Shown here piece after piece: positions 43,247-53,170 of a stretch of DNA of 64,000 bases. The position numbers and the translations under genes were made by a program. The notes beneath the pieces are model-generated. The model made no database searches. It saw only the letters and a program-made list of their open reading frames with translations, and was not told the origin of the DNA. The stretch is from Aminomonas paucivorans DSM 12260. GTDB taxonomy: Bacteria > Synergistota > Synergistia > Synergistales > Synergistaceae. Where the stretch lies: contig NZ_CM001022.1 of assembly GCF_000165795.1 (NCBI RefSeq), positions 1,302,001 to 1,366,000 of the forward strand, read 5' to 3'. The first letter of the stretch is position 1, and the number at the start of each line of letters is the position of its first letter.

Positions 43247-43716
43247 TCCCCATCCTCTTCGTTTGCTCCGGAAACACCTGCCGCAGCCCGATGGCTGCGG
43301 CGTTTTTCAATGCTCGGGCGGAGGCGGATGCGCCCTCCTCCGGCCTGCGGGCGGAATCGGCGGGGATTGCGGCGGTTCCCGGTGCCCCCGCCACGGCCCC
43401 GGCGATTCAGGCTGCGGCGGAAAGGGGCGTGGACCTCTCCTGCCACCGGGCGCGCTGTCTGGACGAATCCCTTTGGAAGCAGGCTTCTCTGGTGTTGTGT
43501 CTGTCCTCGACCCATCTGCGTTTTCTCCGGGGATGGGCCGTCAAGGGAGCCCCGGTGCCCCGACTCTACGGGGAGTATCTGTCCCTGAAGGGATCCCCGG
43601 AGGTGCCGGACCCCTACGGGGGCACTCTGGCGGTCTATAGGACGGTGGCAACTTTGCTCTGGGACTGGAGTCCTCTCCTTTTGGACCTCCAGACTCGGAA
43701 GGGACAAGGGACTTAA
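43243..43716 (+). CDS. Low-molecular-weight protein tyrosine/arginine phosphatase
   Basis: A 157-residue phosphatase with the P-loop VCSGNTCRSP (nucleophile C8, R14) and the general-acid Asp in VPDPYGG (near residue 124). The Thr in the P-loop (CSGNTCRS) resembles members that prefer phosphoarginine, which contain Thr where tyrosine phosphatases have Ile or Leu; this is an inference. ATG 43243 overlaps the CBS gene stop; the open frame upstream is antecedent sequence of that gene. Confidence 0.88.
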   Translation: MIPILFVCSGNTCRSPMAAAFFNARAEADAPSSGLRAESAGIAAVPGAPATAPAIQAAAERGVDLSCHRARCLDESLWKQASLVLCLSSTHLRFLRGWAVKGAPVPRLYGEYLSLKGSPEVPDPYGGTLAVYRTVATLLWDWSPLLLDLQTRKGQGT

Positions 43717-43741
43717 GGCCTCTCGGGAGAAGGGCCGATAA
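43714..43741 (+). promoter_or_regulatory. Sigma-28 (FliA/SigD)-type flagellar promoter
   Basis: GCCGATAA (43734-43741), the full sigma-28 -10 consensus, lies 16 bp after TTAAG/TAAG (43714-43717), close to TAAA-N15-GCCGATAA. It sits 22 bp before fliS, a flagellar gene, which supports the assignment. Confidence 0.7.
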
Positions 43742-43763
43742 CGGACGGAGAGGGGGGATCTGC

Positions 43764-44249
43764 ATGGACGAGAACGCTGTCCTGAAGGCCCGCGACGTAT
43801 ACCGAACGAACCAGATCCAGACGGCGAGCCGGGAGCAGCTGCTGCTGTTGACCTACGACATCGGCATCCGCTCCTGCGCCATGGCCCTGGATGCCCTGGA
43901 AAACAAGGATACGGAGGGAACGAACCAACACCTCCAGAAGGCCCAGGCGGTGATCCGGGAACTCATGATCACCCTGAACGTGGAGCAGGGAGGCGAAGTG
44001 GCCCAAAGCCTCATGAGCCTCTATGACTATCTTTACTACCAGCTGGTGGAAGCCAACGTGCACAAGAATCCCGAGCCAGTGATCCAGGTGAAGCAGATGC
44101 TGGAGGAACTCAGACAGACCTGGGTCGAGGCCATCGACAAGCTGAGGCAGGAGGCACAGCCCGAAGCCGTGACCCCGTCCCCGGCTCCGGTGCCCGTTCA
44201 GACCTCCGCTGGGGGCTCGCTTTCGGGAGGGTTCAACCTTGCAGGCTGA
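43764..44249 (+). CDS. fliS: Flagellar export chaperone FliS
   Basis: Cytoplasmic chaperone for flagellin. The family pattern is strong: YRTNQIQTASREQLLLLTYDIGI, then QAVIRELMITLNVEQGGEVAQSLMSLYDYLYYQLVEAN, split over helices. It has 161 residues, the last 30 being a Pro/Ala/Gly-rich tail. GGAGAGGGG (43747-43755) lies before ATG 43764. No fliD or flagellin gene is in the window. Confidence 0.94.
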   Translation: MDENAVLKARDVYRTNQIQTASREQLLLLTYDIGIRSCAMALDALENKDTEGTNQHLQKAQAVIRELMITLNVEQGGEVAQSLMSLYDYLYYQLVEANVHKNPEPVIQVKQMLEELRQTWVEAIDKLRQEAQPEAVTPSPAPVPVQTSAGGSLSGGFNLAG

Positions 44250-44697
44250 CTTGAAAGGACAATTGGAGGTTCTCCTGGAGGAGGAACGCCAGGTCTACCT
44301 GGTCCTGGAGGGGTTGATCCAGGACGAAGAAGGCTGCGTCCGGGAACAGAACATGGAGGGTCTCATGATGATCCTCCAGGAAAAACAAAAGCACATTTCC
44401 CGGCAGGAGAAACTCCTGGAAGGCTGGGGGGGCTTGTCCCGTGCCATGGGGGTCAAGGAGGGGAGAGAGGGTCCCGCCTTTTGGGCCGCCCTTTCCCGGC
44501 GGGTGGATCAGGAGGGATTCCACGATCTGGTGGAACGGGTCAACGGAATCCGAGATCTGGCGGCGTCCCTTCTGGAAAAGGAGCAGCGGGTTCAGAAGGA
44601 GCTGGAGTTCCATCTGGAGGCGATGCGGGCGAAGCTCGTCCAGATGAAGCAAGGGCGCCAGGCACTGAAAGGCTATGCGCGAACGCAGGGAGGCTGA
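44239..44697 (+). CDS. flgN: FlgN-like flagellar chaperone
   Basis: A 152-residue, mostly helical protein rich in Glu, Gln and Leu, consistent with the FlgN family that chaperones hook-associated proteins. The pattern LEVLLEEERQVYLVLEGLIQDEEGCV and the repeated LLEKEQR helices fit. Start TTG 44239 overlaps the fliS end by 11 bp, with GGGAGGG (44225-44231) upstream. Assignment rests on weak family similarity plus the fliS context. Confidence 0.7.
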   Translation: MQADLKGQLEVLLEEERQVYLVLEGLIQDEEGCVREQNMEGLMMILQEKQKHISRQEKLLEGWGGLSRAMGVKEGREGPAFWAALSRRVDQEGFHDLVERVNGIRDLAASLLEKEQRVQKELEFHLEAMRAKLVQMKQGRQALKGYARTQGG

Positions 44698-45802
44698 AAC
44701 GCGGGCCCACCCCTGCGTCCTGGTCCTGTGTCTGGTTGCCTTCCTCTTTGCCCTTTCCTCCTGTCCTCGCGCGGAAGGAGCGGCCACGTCGGCGGATGTC
44801 CTGTCCCGGGAGATCCGGACGGGCAAGGAGGTCTCCGAGCAGATCGAGAAGCACTGGACGCGGGTGACGGACCCGGTCCTGTGCGCCCGGTTGGAGATGA
44901 TCCTGGATAGGCTTCGTCCCACCCTGTCCCGTCCTCTTCCTTACGAGCTTCGCCTTGTGGATCGACCGGAGCCCAATGCCTTTGCCCTCCCCGGGGGCAT
45001 TTGCTACCTCACCCGGGGGATGTTGGGCTTCGTGCGCAGCGACCCGGAGCTGGCGGGGGTGGTGGCCCACGAGCTGGTCCACGCGGATCGTCGGCACGGG
45101 ATGATCCAGATGGCGCGAAACGAGCGGGTCTCCCTGCTTGCCCTCGCGGTGGCCGTGGCCAGTCGAGGCCAGGCCGCAGCGGTGCTGCTGGCCAACCTGG
45201 GCCAGATGGCGGTGATGAACGCCTACAGTCGGGACTTGGAGCGGGAAGCGGATGCCGGAGCCCTCGGCATGCTTTTGCAGGGAGGGTACGATCCCGTGGG
45301 CATGGTGACCCTTCTGGAGAGGCTGCAGGAAGAGCAGCTGAAGCACCCCTATGTGGACCCGGGAATCGCTCAGGACCATCCGGACCTCACGGAACGGATT
45401 CGTTACGTGGAGGAGGTCCTTGAGGAAAAGGGAATCCGAGTGGCGCGAAAGGGCGTTCTCGGACTCCTTCGCGTCCGGGTGAGCCGCGAGGGTCCGGAGT
45501 GGACGGTCCGCCTGGATGATCGGCTGTGGCTTCGCTGTCCTGAGGCGCCCGGGGCGGAAGCGTGGAGCGCCCGTGTAGCCCGAAGGCTTGAGGAACAGAT
45601 GCAGATGGAACTGGCTCCCCACGAAATCCTGCTCGTCGGCGAGGGTCCCTCTCGGTCCCTTAGGGTGGGGGGAAAACTGCTGCTGGCTTCGGGAGAATTG
45701 CCCCCCCTTCCGACTCAGACCCTCGACTCCCTTCGGGAGACTCTTGTAGAATCCCTCCTAGAAGCCCAGAAGAAACACCCCATGGGACGTTTCCTCCAGT
45801 AA
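44675..45802 (+). CDS. M48-family metalloprotease, probable lipoprotein
   Basis: Zinc peptidase of 375 residues. The HExxH motif is in VVAHELVHADRRH (near residue 132) and the third ligand Glu in DLEREADAGALGML. The N-terminus has a hydrophobic stretch ending in FALSSC, a fair lipobox, so it is probably anchored in an envelope membrane. Relatives such as BepA/YfgC and LoiP process or quality-control outer-membrane proteins. A C-terminal beta-rich region (residues 265-375) is unassigned. It overlaps flgN by 23 bp. Confidence 0.88.
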   Translation: MRERREAETRAHPCVLVLCLVAFLFALSSCPRAEGAATSADVLSREIRTGKEVSEQIEKHWTRVTDPVLCARLEMILDRLRPTLSRPLPYELRLVDRPEPNAFALPGGICYLTRGMLGFVRSDPELAGVVAHELVHADRRHGMIQMARNERVSLLALAVAVASRGQAAAVLLANLGQMAVMNAYSRDLEREADAGALGMLLQGGYDPVGMVTLLERLQEEQLKHPYVDPGIAQDHPDLTERIRYVEEVLEEKGIRVARKGVLGLLRVRVSREGPEWTVRLDDRLWLRCPEAPGAEAWSARVARRLEEQMQMELAPHEILLVGEGPSRSLRVGGKLLLASGELPPLPTQTLDSLRETLVESLLEAQKKHPMGRFLQ

Positions 45803-45861
45803 CAAACCCGGCGCTTTGTCCACCGGTCGCCCTGGGGAATCCACTCCTTGGAGGCGAATCT

Positions 45862-47718
45862 ATGTATCTCTCCCTGTATCGGCGGTATCGTCCCTCCTGT
45901 TTTTCCGAGATTGTGGGTCAGGAAGGGGTAGTGGAGGCCCTCCTTCGGTCCCTGCAGGAGGGTAGGGCCAGTCATGCCTATCTGTTCTCCGGGCCTCGGG
46001 GCTGCGGCAAGACCAGCGCCGCCCGTCTGGTGGCCAAGCGGTTGAACTGCGCCAGTCCCGCCCCGGGAGGAGAGAGCTGCGGGCAATGCCCGAGCTGCCT
46101 TGCCTTGGCGGCGGGAGAGCATATGGACGTGGTGGAGATCGACGGGGCGTCGAACCGGGGGATCGAGGAGATTCGGGAACTCAAGAGCCACGTGTCCCTG
46201 GCCCCTTTCCAGTCCCCTCACAAGGTCTACATCATCGACGAGGTCCACATGCTCACCGAACCGGCCTTCAACGCCCTCCTCAAAACCCTGGAGGAGCCGC
46301 CGTCCCGGGTCTATTTCATCTTGGCCACCACGGAGCCCCAGAAGGTGCCCGTCACCATCCGTTCCCGATGCGTCCACCTGCCCTTCCAGCGAATCCCCAA
46401 CGACGACGTGGTGGCTCGGCTTCACGAAGTCTGCCGGGCGGAGGGAGTGGAGGCGGAACCCCAAGCCCTTTGGGAGATCGCCCGGCAGTCCGACGGAGCC
46501 CTTCGGGATGCCCTATCCCTCCTGGAACAGGTGCTGGCCCTTCAGCCCGAGGCTGTTACGGTGGCCGCCCTGCGTCGCCTCCTGGGGGGTACGGGAAGAG
46601 AGGATCTGGAGAGGTGGCTCCAGGCCTTCCGGCAGGAGCCAGGTCAGGCCTTTCCCCACCTCTCCCGACTGGCCCAGCGCGGGGCGAACCTGGAGAGGCT
46701 TCTGGAAGGGTTCTACCTCCTCTTTCGAGACCTTCTCTTTTTCCGGATCTGGGGGGAAGCCATCCTTCCCGGATTGGGGGTTTCTCCAGAGGAGGCGGAG
46801 TACCTGCGCCAGGAGGCCCTCCAGTGGTCCGAGTCCTCTCTGGAAAGGGGCGCGGCCCTGTGCGCCTCCCTTTTCCCACGGGCTCGGCAGGGGCTTCGGG
46901 CGGACGTGTTCTCCGGTCTACTCTTTCAGCGTCTGGGAGAGGCACGGCAGCTCCCCGAAGGGGCCCCGAGGGGGGGCCCTATTGTGCCGGAGCCCACAGA
47001 GCCCTCCGGTGGGGAAAACGCCCCGTCCCCTCCCCCCGTTTCCCGGCCCCTCCCCCCTTTCCGGCAGGAACCATGCGGCGAGCGCGGGTCCGGTACGGCG
47101 GGGGTTGCGCCCTCTCCTCCCGTCTTTCCGCTTCCGGTGGAGGAGTCCTCCTGTCCGGTCCCTCGGGTGAGGGAGGAGGACGAAGAGAAGGCGGGTCTCG
47201 GGGAGGTCGAGGAGGAACAGCGGGTTTCCGACCCCTCGGGATGGAATCCCCTGGTGCTGTACCTGGCCCAGCGGGACCTGCCCCTGGCGGCGGGGATTCT
47301 CCGCTCCCGGATCGTCCGGGAGGGGGAGTCCCTTGCGCTGGTCGTGCCGGAGGAGGACCGGATCCTTTCCCAGACCCTTCGCAGCCCCAAGTCCCGCCGC
47401 ATCCTTCGGGAGGGGGCTCAGAGCCTTTTTGGGGGGGAGCTGCGGCTTGCCGGGGAGGAGGCCCCCCCGTCGTCTCCTCCGGAGAGAGAAGGTGCCCCCG
47501 GCTCTCCCGAGGGGGATTCCTTTACCCCCCCCGACTCCGTGGTTTCACGGGTGGAGGGCTTGGGAAGGGAATTCCAGGCACCTCCAGGCGGGGAACCTGC
47601 GGAGAAGGGTGAGTGGATCCACGAGGCCATTTCCTGGTTGGATGCGGAGGTCCTCTTCATCCAAAAGGGAACCAGGGAGGAAGAATCCGGCACGGGTGAC
47701 GGAGGGGTGGGGGAATGA
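45862..47718 (+). CDS. dnaX: DNA polymerase III subunit gamma/tau
   Basis: Clamp-loader ATPase. Walker A GPRGCGKTSAARL (near residue 43), zinc ligands in CASPAPGGESCGQCPSC, Walker B IIDEVHML, and sensor/SRC motif TIRSRCVHLPFQ are intact. Domain III continues to about residue 370, followed by a long Pro/Glu-rich linker and a C-terminal region of about 150 residues that would form the tau part. I saw no A-rich slippery heptamer of the E. coli type, so only the full-length form is predicted. It overlaps dnaE by 4 bp rather than being followed by ybaB-recR. Confidence 0.93.
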   Translation: MYLSLYRRYRPSCFSEIVGQEGVVEALLRSLQEGRASHAYLFSGPRGCGKTSAARLVAKRLNCASPAPGGESCGQCPSCLALAAGEHMDVVEIDGASNRGIEEIRELKSHVSLAPFQSPHKVYIIDEVHMLTEPAFNALLKTLEEPPSRVYFILATTEPQKVPVTIRSRCVHLPFQRIPNDDVVARLHEVCRAEGVEAEPQALWEIARQSDGALRDALSLLEQVLALQPEAVTVAALRRLLGGTGREDLERWLQAFRQEPGQAFPHLSRLAQRGANLERLLEGFYLLFRDLLFFRIWGEAILPGLGVSPEEAEYLRQEALQWSESSLERGAALCASLFPRARQGLRADVFSGLLFQRLGEARQLPEGAPRGGPIVPEPTEPSGGENAPSPPPVSRPLPPFRQEPCGERGSGTAGVAPSPPVFPLPVEESSCPVPRVREEDEEKAGLGEVEEEQRVSDPSGWNPLVLYLAQRDLPLAAGILRSRIVREGESLALVVPEEDRILSQTLRSPKSRRILREGAQSLFGGELRLAGEEAPPSSPPEREGAPGSPEGDSFTPPDSVVSRVEGLGREFQAPPGGEPAEKGEWIHEAISWLDAEVLFIQKGTREEESGTGDGGVGE

Positions 47719-50700
47719 GCGAGCCGTTTATCCATCTCCACGTGCACAGCGAGTACAGCCTTCTGGACGGGGCCATCCGCTGCACCGAGCTGGTGGAGAC
47801 CGCTTCGAGCATGGGCATGAACGCCGTGGCCCTGACGGACCACGGGGTCATGTACGGGTGCGAGGAGTTCTTTGAGAAGAGTGAAAAGGCGGGCATCAAA
47901 CCCATCTTCGGGTGCGAAGTCTACGTGGACCCCAGCGGCATCGACAACCGAGAAGGGAAGGGAAAAAACCACCATCTGGTCCTGTGGGCGGAGAACGAGA
48001 CGGGGTACCGCAACCTGGTGAAGCTGGTCTCCCTGGCCAACACGGAGGGTTTCTACTACAAACCTCGCATCGACCACCACCTCCTTGCGCGCCACGCCGA
48101 GGGGCTCATCGGTTCCTCCGCCTGCCTTGCCGGGGAGATCCCCTCCCTGATCCTTTCGGGGGACTACGAGGCAGCCCGGGATCGAGCCTTTCTCTACCGG
48201 GACATTCTGGGAGAAGGTCGGTTCTATCTGGAGGTCATGCACAACGCCCTCCGGGAACAGGCCCTGGCGAACCGGGAGCTGGTTCGCTTGGCCCGGTCCG
48301 AAGATTTCCCCCTGGTGGCCACCAACGACGCCCACTATCTTCGGCGCAGCGACGCCTCCTGGCACGACGTGCTCCTCTGCGTGCAGACCCAAAGCACCGT
48401 CCAGACCACGGACCGCTATCGGTTCGGGGCAGACGATTTCTATTTCCGAAGCCCCGAGGAGATGTGGTCCCTTTTCGGCGCGGAGCTGCCCGACGCCCTT
48501 CGAAACACCCAGGAGATCGCGGATCGGTGCAACGTGAAACTCACCCTGGGGAAGTACCTCCTGCCGGAGTTCCCCATCCCCGAGGGGCAGACCCTGGAGA
48601 CCTTTCTGGAGAAGCGGGCCTGGGAGGGGTTGGCCCGAAGACTGGGGACCCAGGAAATCCCGGAGGCCTACGGGGAACGTCTTCGCTACGAGCTGGGGGT
48701 CATCCGGCAGATGGGGTTCCCCGGCTATTTCTGCATCGTGGCGGACATCATCACCGCCGCCAAGGGACAGGGTATCCCCGTGGGGCCGGGGCGAGGGTCC
48801 GCCGCCGGTTCGCTGGTCGCCTGGGCCCTGGGCATCACGGAGCTGGACCCTCTCCGCTACCATCTGCTTTTCGAGCGATTCCTGAACCCCGAGCGGATCA
48901 GCATGCCTGATATCGACACGGACATCTCCGACAAACGAAGGGATGAGGTTCTGGCCTACATCGTCCAAAAGTACGGGGCCGATCGGGTCTCCCAGATCAT
49001 CACCTTTGACCGGATGAAGAGCAAGGCGGCCATCCGGGACGTGGGCCGAGCCCTGGCCATGCCCTACTCCGACGTGGACCGGGTGGCCAAACTGGTCCCC
49101 GAAGGAGTGAAGACCCTGGGGGAAGCCCTGGAGAAGGCCCCGGATCTGAAGCAGCTTTCGGACCAGGACCTCCAGGTCCGTCAGCTCATCGAGACGGCCT
49201 CCCACATCGAGGGCATCGCACGGCACTGCTCCCAGCACGCCGCCGGGGTGGTGATCACCCCGGTTCCCCTGGTGGAGATGGTGCCGGTCCGCAGGATCGG
49301 GGAGAACCAGGTGGTCACCCAGTACTCCATGGAGCCCATCGAACACCTGGGCCTGGTGAAGATGGACTTTCTGGGGCTCCGGACCCTTTCGGTGCTGGAG
49401 GATACCCTGTCCAACATCGTGGCCAACCACAAGCCCCCCCTGGACCTCTCGGCCATCCCCATGGACGATCCGGAGACCTTCGACATGCTCCAGCGGGCAG
49501 ACACCCTGGGGGTCTTCCAGCTGGAATCCTCGGGCATGCAGGACCTCCTTCGGCGGCTTCGACCGGACTGCTTCGAGGATCTCATCGCCGTGCTGGCCCT
49601 TTACCGCCCCGGCCCCTTGGGCAGCGGCATGGTGGAGGACTACATCGAACGCAAGCACGGACGGGCAGTCACCCAGTATCCTCATCCCTGTCTGGAGAAG
49701 GCCCTGAAGGAGACCTACGGGGTCATCCTCTACCAGGAGCAGGTCATGCAGTGCGCCGCAGAGCTGGCGGGGTACTCCCTGGGGGAAGCGGACCTGTTGC
49801 GTCGGGCCATGGGCAAGAAGAAGGCCGACGTAATGGAGAAGCAGCGTTCCAAGTTCGTGGACGGAGCGCGGGAGCGGGGCGTGGACCCGGTGAAGGCGGA
49901 GGAGATCTTCGACAGCATCGAGAAGTTCGCCGAGTACGGGTTCAACAAGTCCCACAGCGCCGCCTACGCCCTCATCAGCTACCAGACCGCCTACTTGAAG
50001 GCTCATTACGGGGCGGAGTTCCTGGCAGCGTACCTTTCCAGCATGGTGGGGGCCCGCATGGACATCCTGGGTCGCTACATCCGAGGGGTTCGGGACCTGG
50101 GCTTCCCCGTCCTTCCCCCGGACGTGAACGAGTCCAAAGCCGCTTTCGCCGCCGTGGGGAAGGTGATCCGCTTCGGCCTTTCCGGCGTGGGGAAGGTGGG
50201 GGAGGCGGCGGTGGACTCCATCCTCAAGGCCCGGTCGGAAGGGGGCCCCTTCGCTTCCTTCTGGGATTTCCTCATCCGGGTGGACCTGCGGGCCGTGAAC
50301 CGAGGGGTGGTGGAGAACCTCATCAAGGCTGGAGCCTTTGATGCCCTTTGGCCGAATCGGCGTCAGCTTCTGGAAAACCTCCCGACGCTGCTGGAGATGG
50401 GACAGAAGCGGGCGGAACGGGGAAACCAGACGAGCCTCTTCCTGGAAGAGCAGGAGGCCGACGATGTCCCCCCCATGGAACCCTGTGAGGATTTCGAGGT
50501 CCGGCAGAAGCTGGATTTCGAGAAGGAAGCCCTGGGACTGTACATCTCCGGGCACCCTTTTGAACAGATTGAGGGGAGGGTCCGTCCCTACACCACCTGC
50601 TCCCTTGCGGAGGTGGAGCACTGGCAGTCTCGCGATACTCCTCCCGTGGTGGGAGGTTTGTTGGTGGGTGTAAAGGAACGCTATACTAAACGGGGCGATC

Positions 50701-51125
50701 CCATGGGCATCCTGGAGTTCGAGGACACGGAGACCAAGCTGGAGACGGTCTGTTTCCCCAAGCTCTGGCAGAAGGTGAAGCCCCTGCTTCAAGTGGGAAA
50801 GGCGTACACTTTCTCGGGGAACGTCAAGAACGACGGTCGCCTTTCCCTGCTCCTGGAGGAGATCCAACCCTCCGAGGAATGGGGGCGGGAACGGTCCCCG
50901 TGGGTGCGCGTGGAGATCACGCAGGTCGATGGGGAGGAGGGATTTTTCCGAGCCTTGGCCAGGGAACTCAAGGGACACGCCGGTTCCGCCCCGCTGCTGG
51001 TGCACGTGGAGGACCAGGGGTCGCGCGTGGTCCTGCACCCTCGATCCCTGAAGGTATGTGACACCCCCGCACTGCGAAGCCGTCTGGAGGAACTCTTTCC
51101 CGGACGGGTGCGCGTGGGAGCTTAG
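47715..51125 (+). CDS. dnaE: DNA polymerase III alpha subunit
   Basis: Replicative polymerase of 1136 residues. The N-terminal PHP domain keeps [22 protein letters not shown] and TNDAHYLRR, so its metal site may be intact. The palm catalytic Asp motif is [16 protein letters not shown] (near residue 398). Further family blocks are [34 protein letters not shown] and [19 protein letters not shown]. An OB-fold is seen near residues 985-1070. It starts at ATG 47715 inside the dnaX stop, so the two replisome subunits are translationally coupled. Confidence 0.96.
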   Translation: MSEPFIHLHVHSEYSLLDGAIRCTELVETASSMGMNAVALTDHGVMYGCEEFFEKSEKAGIKPIFGCEVYVDPSGIDNREGKGKNHHLVLWAENETGYRNLVKLVSLANTEGFYYKPRIDHHLLARHAEGLIGSSACLAGEIPSLILSGDYEAARDRAFLYRDILGEGRFYLEVMHNALREQALANRELVRLARSEDFPLVATNDAHYLRRSDASWHDVLLCVQTQSTVQTTDRYRFGADDFYFRSPEEMWSLFGAELPDALRNTQEIADRCNVKLTLGKYLLPEFPIPEGQTLETFLEKRAWEGLARRLGTQEIPEAYGERLRYELGVIRQMGFPGYFCIVADIITAAKGQGIPVGPGRGSAAGSLVAWALGITELDPLRYHLLFERFLNPERISMPDIDTDISDKRRDEVLAYIVQKYGADRVSQIITFDRMKSKAAIRDVGRALAMPYSDVDRVAKLVPEGVKTLGEALEKAPDLKQLSDQDLQVRQLIETASHIEGIARHCSQHAAGVVITPVPLVEMVPVRRIGENQVVTQYSMEPIEHLGLVKMDFLGLRTLSVLEDTLSNIVANHKPPLDLSAIPMDDPETFDMLQRADTLGVFQLESSGMQDLLRRLRPDCFEDLIAVLALYRPGPLGSGMVEDYIERKHGRAVTQYPHPCLEKALKETYGVILYQEQVMQCAAELAGYSLGEADLLRRAMGKKKADVMEKQRSKFVDGARERGVDPVKAEEIFDSIEKFAEYGFNKSHSAAYALISYQTAYLKAHYGAEFLAAYLSSMVGARMDILGRYIRGVRDLGFPVLPPDVNESKAAFAAVGKVIRFGLSGVGKVGEAAVDSILKARSEGGPFASFWDFLIRVDLRAVNRGVVENLIKAGAFDALWPNRRQLLENLPTLLEMGQKRAERGNQTSLFLEEQEADDVPPMEPCEDFEVRQKLDFEKEALGLYISGHPFEQIEGRVRPYTTCSLAEVEHWQSRDTPPVVGGLLVGVKERYTKRGDPMGILEFEDTETKLETVCFPKLWQKVKPLLQVGKAYTFSGNVKNDGRLSLLLEEIQPSEEWGRERSPWVRVEITQVDGEEGFFRALARELKGHAGSAPLLVHVEDQGSRVVLHPRSLKVCDTPALRSRLEELFPGRVRVGA

Positions 51126-51169
51126 AGGTCCGGAGCCCTTCCCGTGAGGGCCCGAGGAGGTGGAAGCTC

Positions 51170-51430
51170 GTGAAGGAAGGCGAAGAAGCCAAAACATCGG
51201 TCTTGAGCGACTACGTGGTGGTCAAGGCCCTGGAGAACGGGGTGACGGTCATCGGCCTGACCCGAGGCCAGGAGACGAAGTTTGCCCACACGGAGAAGTT
51301 GGACGACGGGGAGGTATGGATCGCTCAGTTCACGGAACACACCTCCGCCATCAAGGTGCGCGGCGCCTCGGAGATCCACACGAAGCACGGCATGCTCTTC
51401 AGTGGGAGGGGTCGAAATGAGAAGGGTTAA
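51170..51430 (+). CDS. mtrB: Trp RNA-binding attenuation protein (TRAP)
   Basis: Forms an 11-mer ring that binds tryptophan and wraps (G/U)AG-repeat RNA to shut down trp genes. It is very similar to Bacillus Mtr[37 protein letters not shown]. Tryptophan-site residues (T31, R32, Q53, T55, S59) and the RNA-binding Lys43, Lys62 and Arg64 (K37, K56 and R58 in Bacillus) are all kept. It has 86 residues, about 10 longer than Bacillus TRAP, with extensions at both ends. Start GTG 51170, after GAGGAGG (51154-51160). It overlaps pyk by 14 bp; no trp gene is in the window. Confidence 0.93.
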   Translation: MKEGEEAKTSVLSDYVVVKALENGVTVIGLTRGQETKFAHTEKLDDGEVWIAQFTEHTSAIKVRGASEIHTKHGMLFSGRGRNEKG

Positions 51431-53168
51431 GATCGTCTGCACCTTGGGTCCCGCTTGCAGCGACTACGATGTCCTTCGCACCATGGCGGAGGCGGGGATG
51501 AACGTGGCCCGCCTGAACTTCAGCCATGGGGATTACGAGACTCACGCCCTGAACCTCAAATTGGTACGGAGGGTAGAGGAGGAGATCCGACGTCCCCTGG
51601 CGGTCCTGCTGGACACCAAGGGGCCGGAGATCCGCACGGGGCTGCTCAAGGGCCATGCTCCCGTGAACCTCCTGCCCGGCAAGACCTTCGACCTGATCGT
51701 TCCCCAGATCGACGGGGACGAACGGGGGGTCTCCATCAGCTACCCCAACCTCCCGGGGGAAATCGCCGAGGGGCAGGACGTGTTCATCGACGACGGCAGC
51801 CTCCACCTTCGGGTGGAACGGGTCTACGAGGACCGCATCACCTGCAAGGTCCTGGTGGGGGGGGAGCTGGGGGAACGCAAGGGAGTCAACGTGCCCGAGG
51901 CCACCCTTTCCGTCCCCACCCTCACCTCCAAGGACATCGAGGACATCCGCTGGGGCGTGGAAAACGGCATGGACTTCATCGCCGTCTCCTTCGTCCGCAC
52001 CCGGGACGACATCATGCAGGTCCGCCGGGTGTTGGAAGAACTGGGGGGCACCATGAAGATCATCGCCAAGATCGAGACCCGCCAGGCGGTGCAGCACCTG
52101 GACGAGATCGCCCAGGTGGTGGACGGCATGATGGTGGCCCGGGGCGACCTGGGGGTGGAGATGCCTACGGAGGACGTCCCCCTGGTGCAGAAGCGCATCA
52201 TCGAGGTCTGCCGGAACCAGGGTAAGCCCGTCATCGTGGCCACCCAGATGCTGGATTCCATGATCCGCAACCCTCGCCCCACCCGGGCGGAGGCCAACGA
52301 TGTGGCCAACGCGGTGCTGGACGGGGCGGACGCGGTGATGCTCTCCGGCGAGACTGCCAAGGGGAAGTATCCCGTCCAGGCGGTGGAGACCATGAACCGC
52401 ATCGTCACCCGGGCGGAACAGGAGATGCGCCTCTGGCAGAGGACCTGCCAGTCCCCCGCCGTGGCCAACAACGTCTCCGACGCGGTGAGCCACGCCGCCA
52501 TGAGCATTGCCGAGGACATGCGGGCGGCTTCCGTCATCTCCCTGACCCGAAGCGGCAGCACCGCCCGGATGGTCAGCAAGTACCGCCCCCTCTGCCCCAT
52601 CGTGGCGGCCACCCCGTCGCGCAACACCTGGCGCGAGCTGGCCCTGCTCTGGGGGGTGTACCCGGTGATGCGGGAGGAGGCCAACAACGCGGAAGAGGCG
52701 GTGGAAGCCGCCATGGCGGCGGCCCTGGAGGAGGGCTTCGTCTCCGAAGGGGACTTGGTGGTCATTACCGCGGGGGTGCCCGTGGGCATCCCGGGGACCA
52801 CCAACATGGTCCAGGTCTACACCATCGGCCAGATCCTGGTGAAGGGCCTGTCCCTCATCAAGAGAGAGGCCTCGGGTTTCGTGTGCCGAGCTCGAAACGC
52901 CCAGGAGGCCCTGACCAAGATGCGCCCCGGGGACGTGCTGGTGGTGGAGCAGACCGACCGGGAATACGTCCAGGCCATGAAGAAGGCCGTGGCCATCATC
53001 ACCGAGGAGGGGGGACTTACCAGCCATGCGGCCATCGTGGCCCTGGAGCTGGGGGTTCCCTGCGTGGTCAGCGCAAGGGACTGCATGAAGCTCCTCCAGG
53101 ACGGCATGCTGGTGACGGTGGACGGAACCCGGGGTGTGGTCTACCAGGGGCGGGTGAAGCTGCGCTGA
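51417..53168 (+). CDS. pyk: Pyruvate kinase with C-terminal PEP-utilising (swivel) domain
   Basis: Transfers phosphate from PEP to ADP in the last step of glycolysis. Motifs are [36 protein letters not shown], the catalytic [13 protein letters not shown] and GDLGVEMP, and [12 protein letters not shown]. After the normal end (about residue 470) an extra domain of about 110 residues resembles the phosphohistidine swivel of PPDK/PEP synthase ([22 protein letters not shown]), as in Bacillus-type enzymes. ATG 51417 lies within the mtrB end. It has 583 residues. Confidence 0.96.
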   Translation: MRRVKIVCTLGPACSDYDVLRTMAEAGMNVARLNFSHGDYETHALNLKLVRRVEEEIRRPLAVLLDTKGPEIRTGLLKGHAPVNLLPGKTFDLIVPQIDGDERGVSISYPNLPGEIAEGQDVFIDDGSLHLRVERVYEDRITCKVLVGGELGERKGVNVPEATLSVPTLTSKDIEDIRWGVENGMDFIAVSFVRTRDDIMQVRRVLEELGGTMKIIAKIETRQAVQHLDEIAQVVDGMMVARGDLGVEMPTEDVPLVQKRIIEVCRNQGKPVIVATQMLDSMIRNPRPTRAEANDVANAVLDGADAVMLSGETAKGKYPVQAVETMNRIVTRAEQEMRLWQRTCQSPAVANNVSDAVSHAAMSIAEDMRAASVISLTRSGSTARMVSKYRPLCPIVAATPSRNTWRELALLWGVYPVMREEANNAEEAVEAAMAAALEEGFVSEGDLVVITAGVPVGIPGTTNMVQVYTIGQILVKGLSLIKREASGFVCRARNAQEALTKMRPGDVLVVEQTDREYVQAMKKAVAIITEEGGLTSHAAIVALELGVPCVVSARDCMKLLQDGMLVTVDGTRGVVYQGRVKLR

Positions 53169-53170
53169 CC

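Noticed and set aside
47418-51197. A 1259-codon open frame on the minus strand opposite dnaE
   Set aside because: It is antisense to strongly conserved dnaX/dnaE sequence. Long antisense frames are common in such GC-rich genes, and the product shows no family motif.
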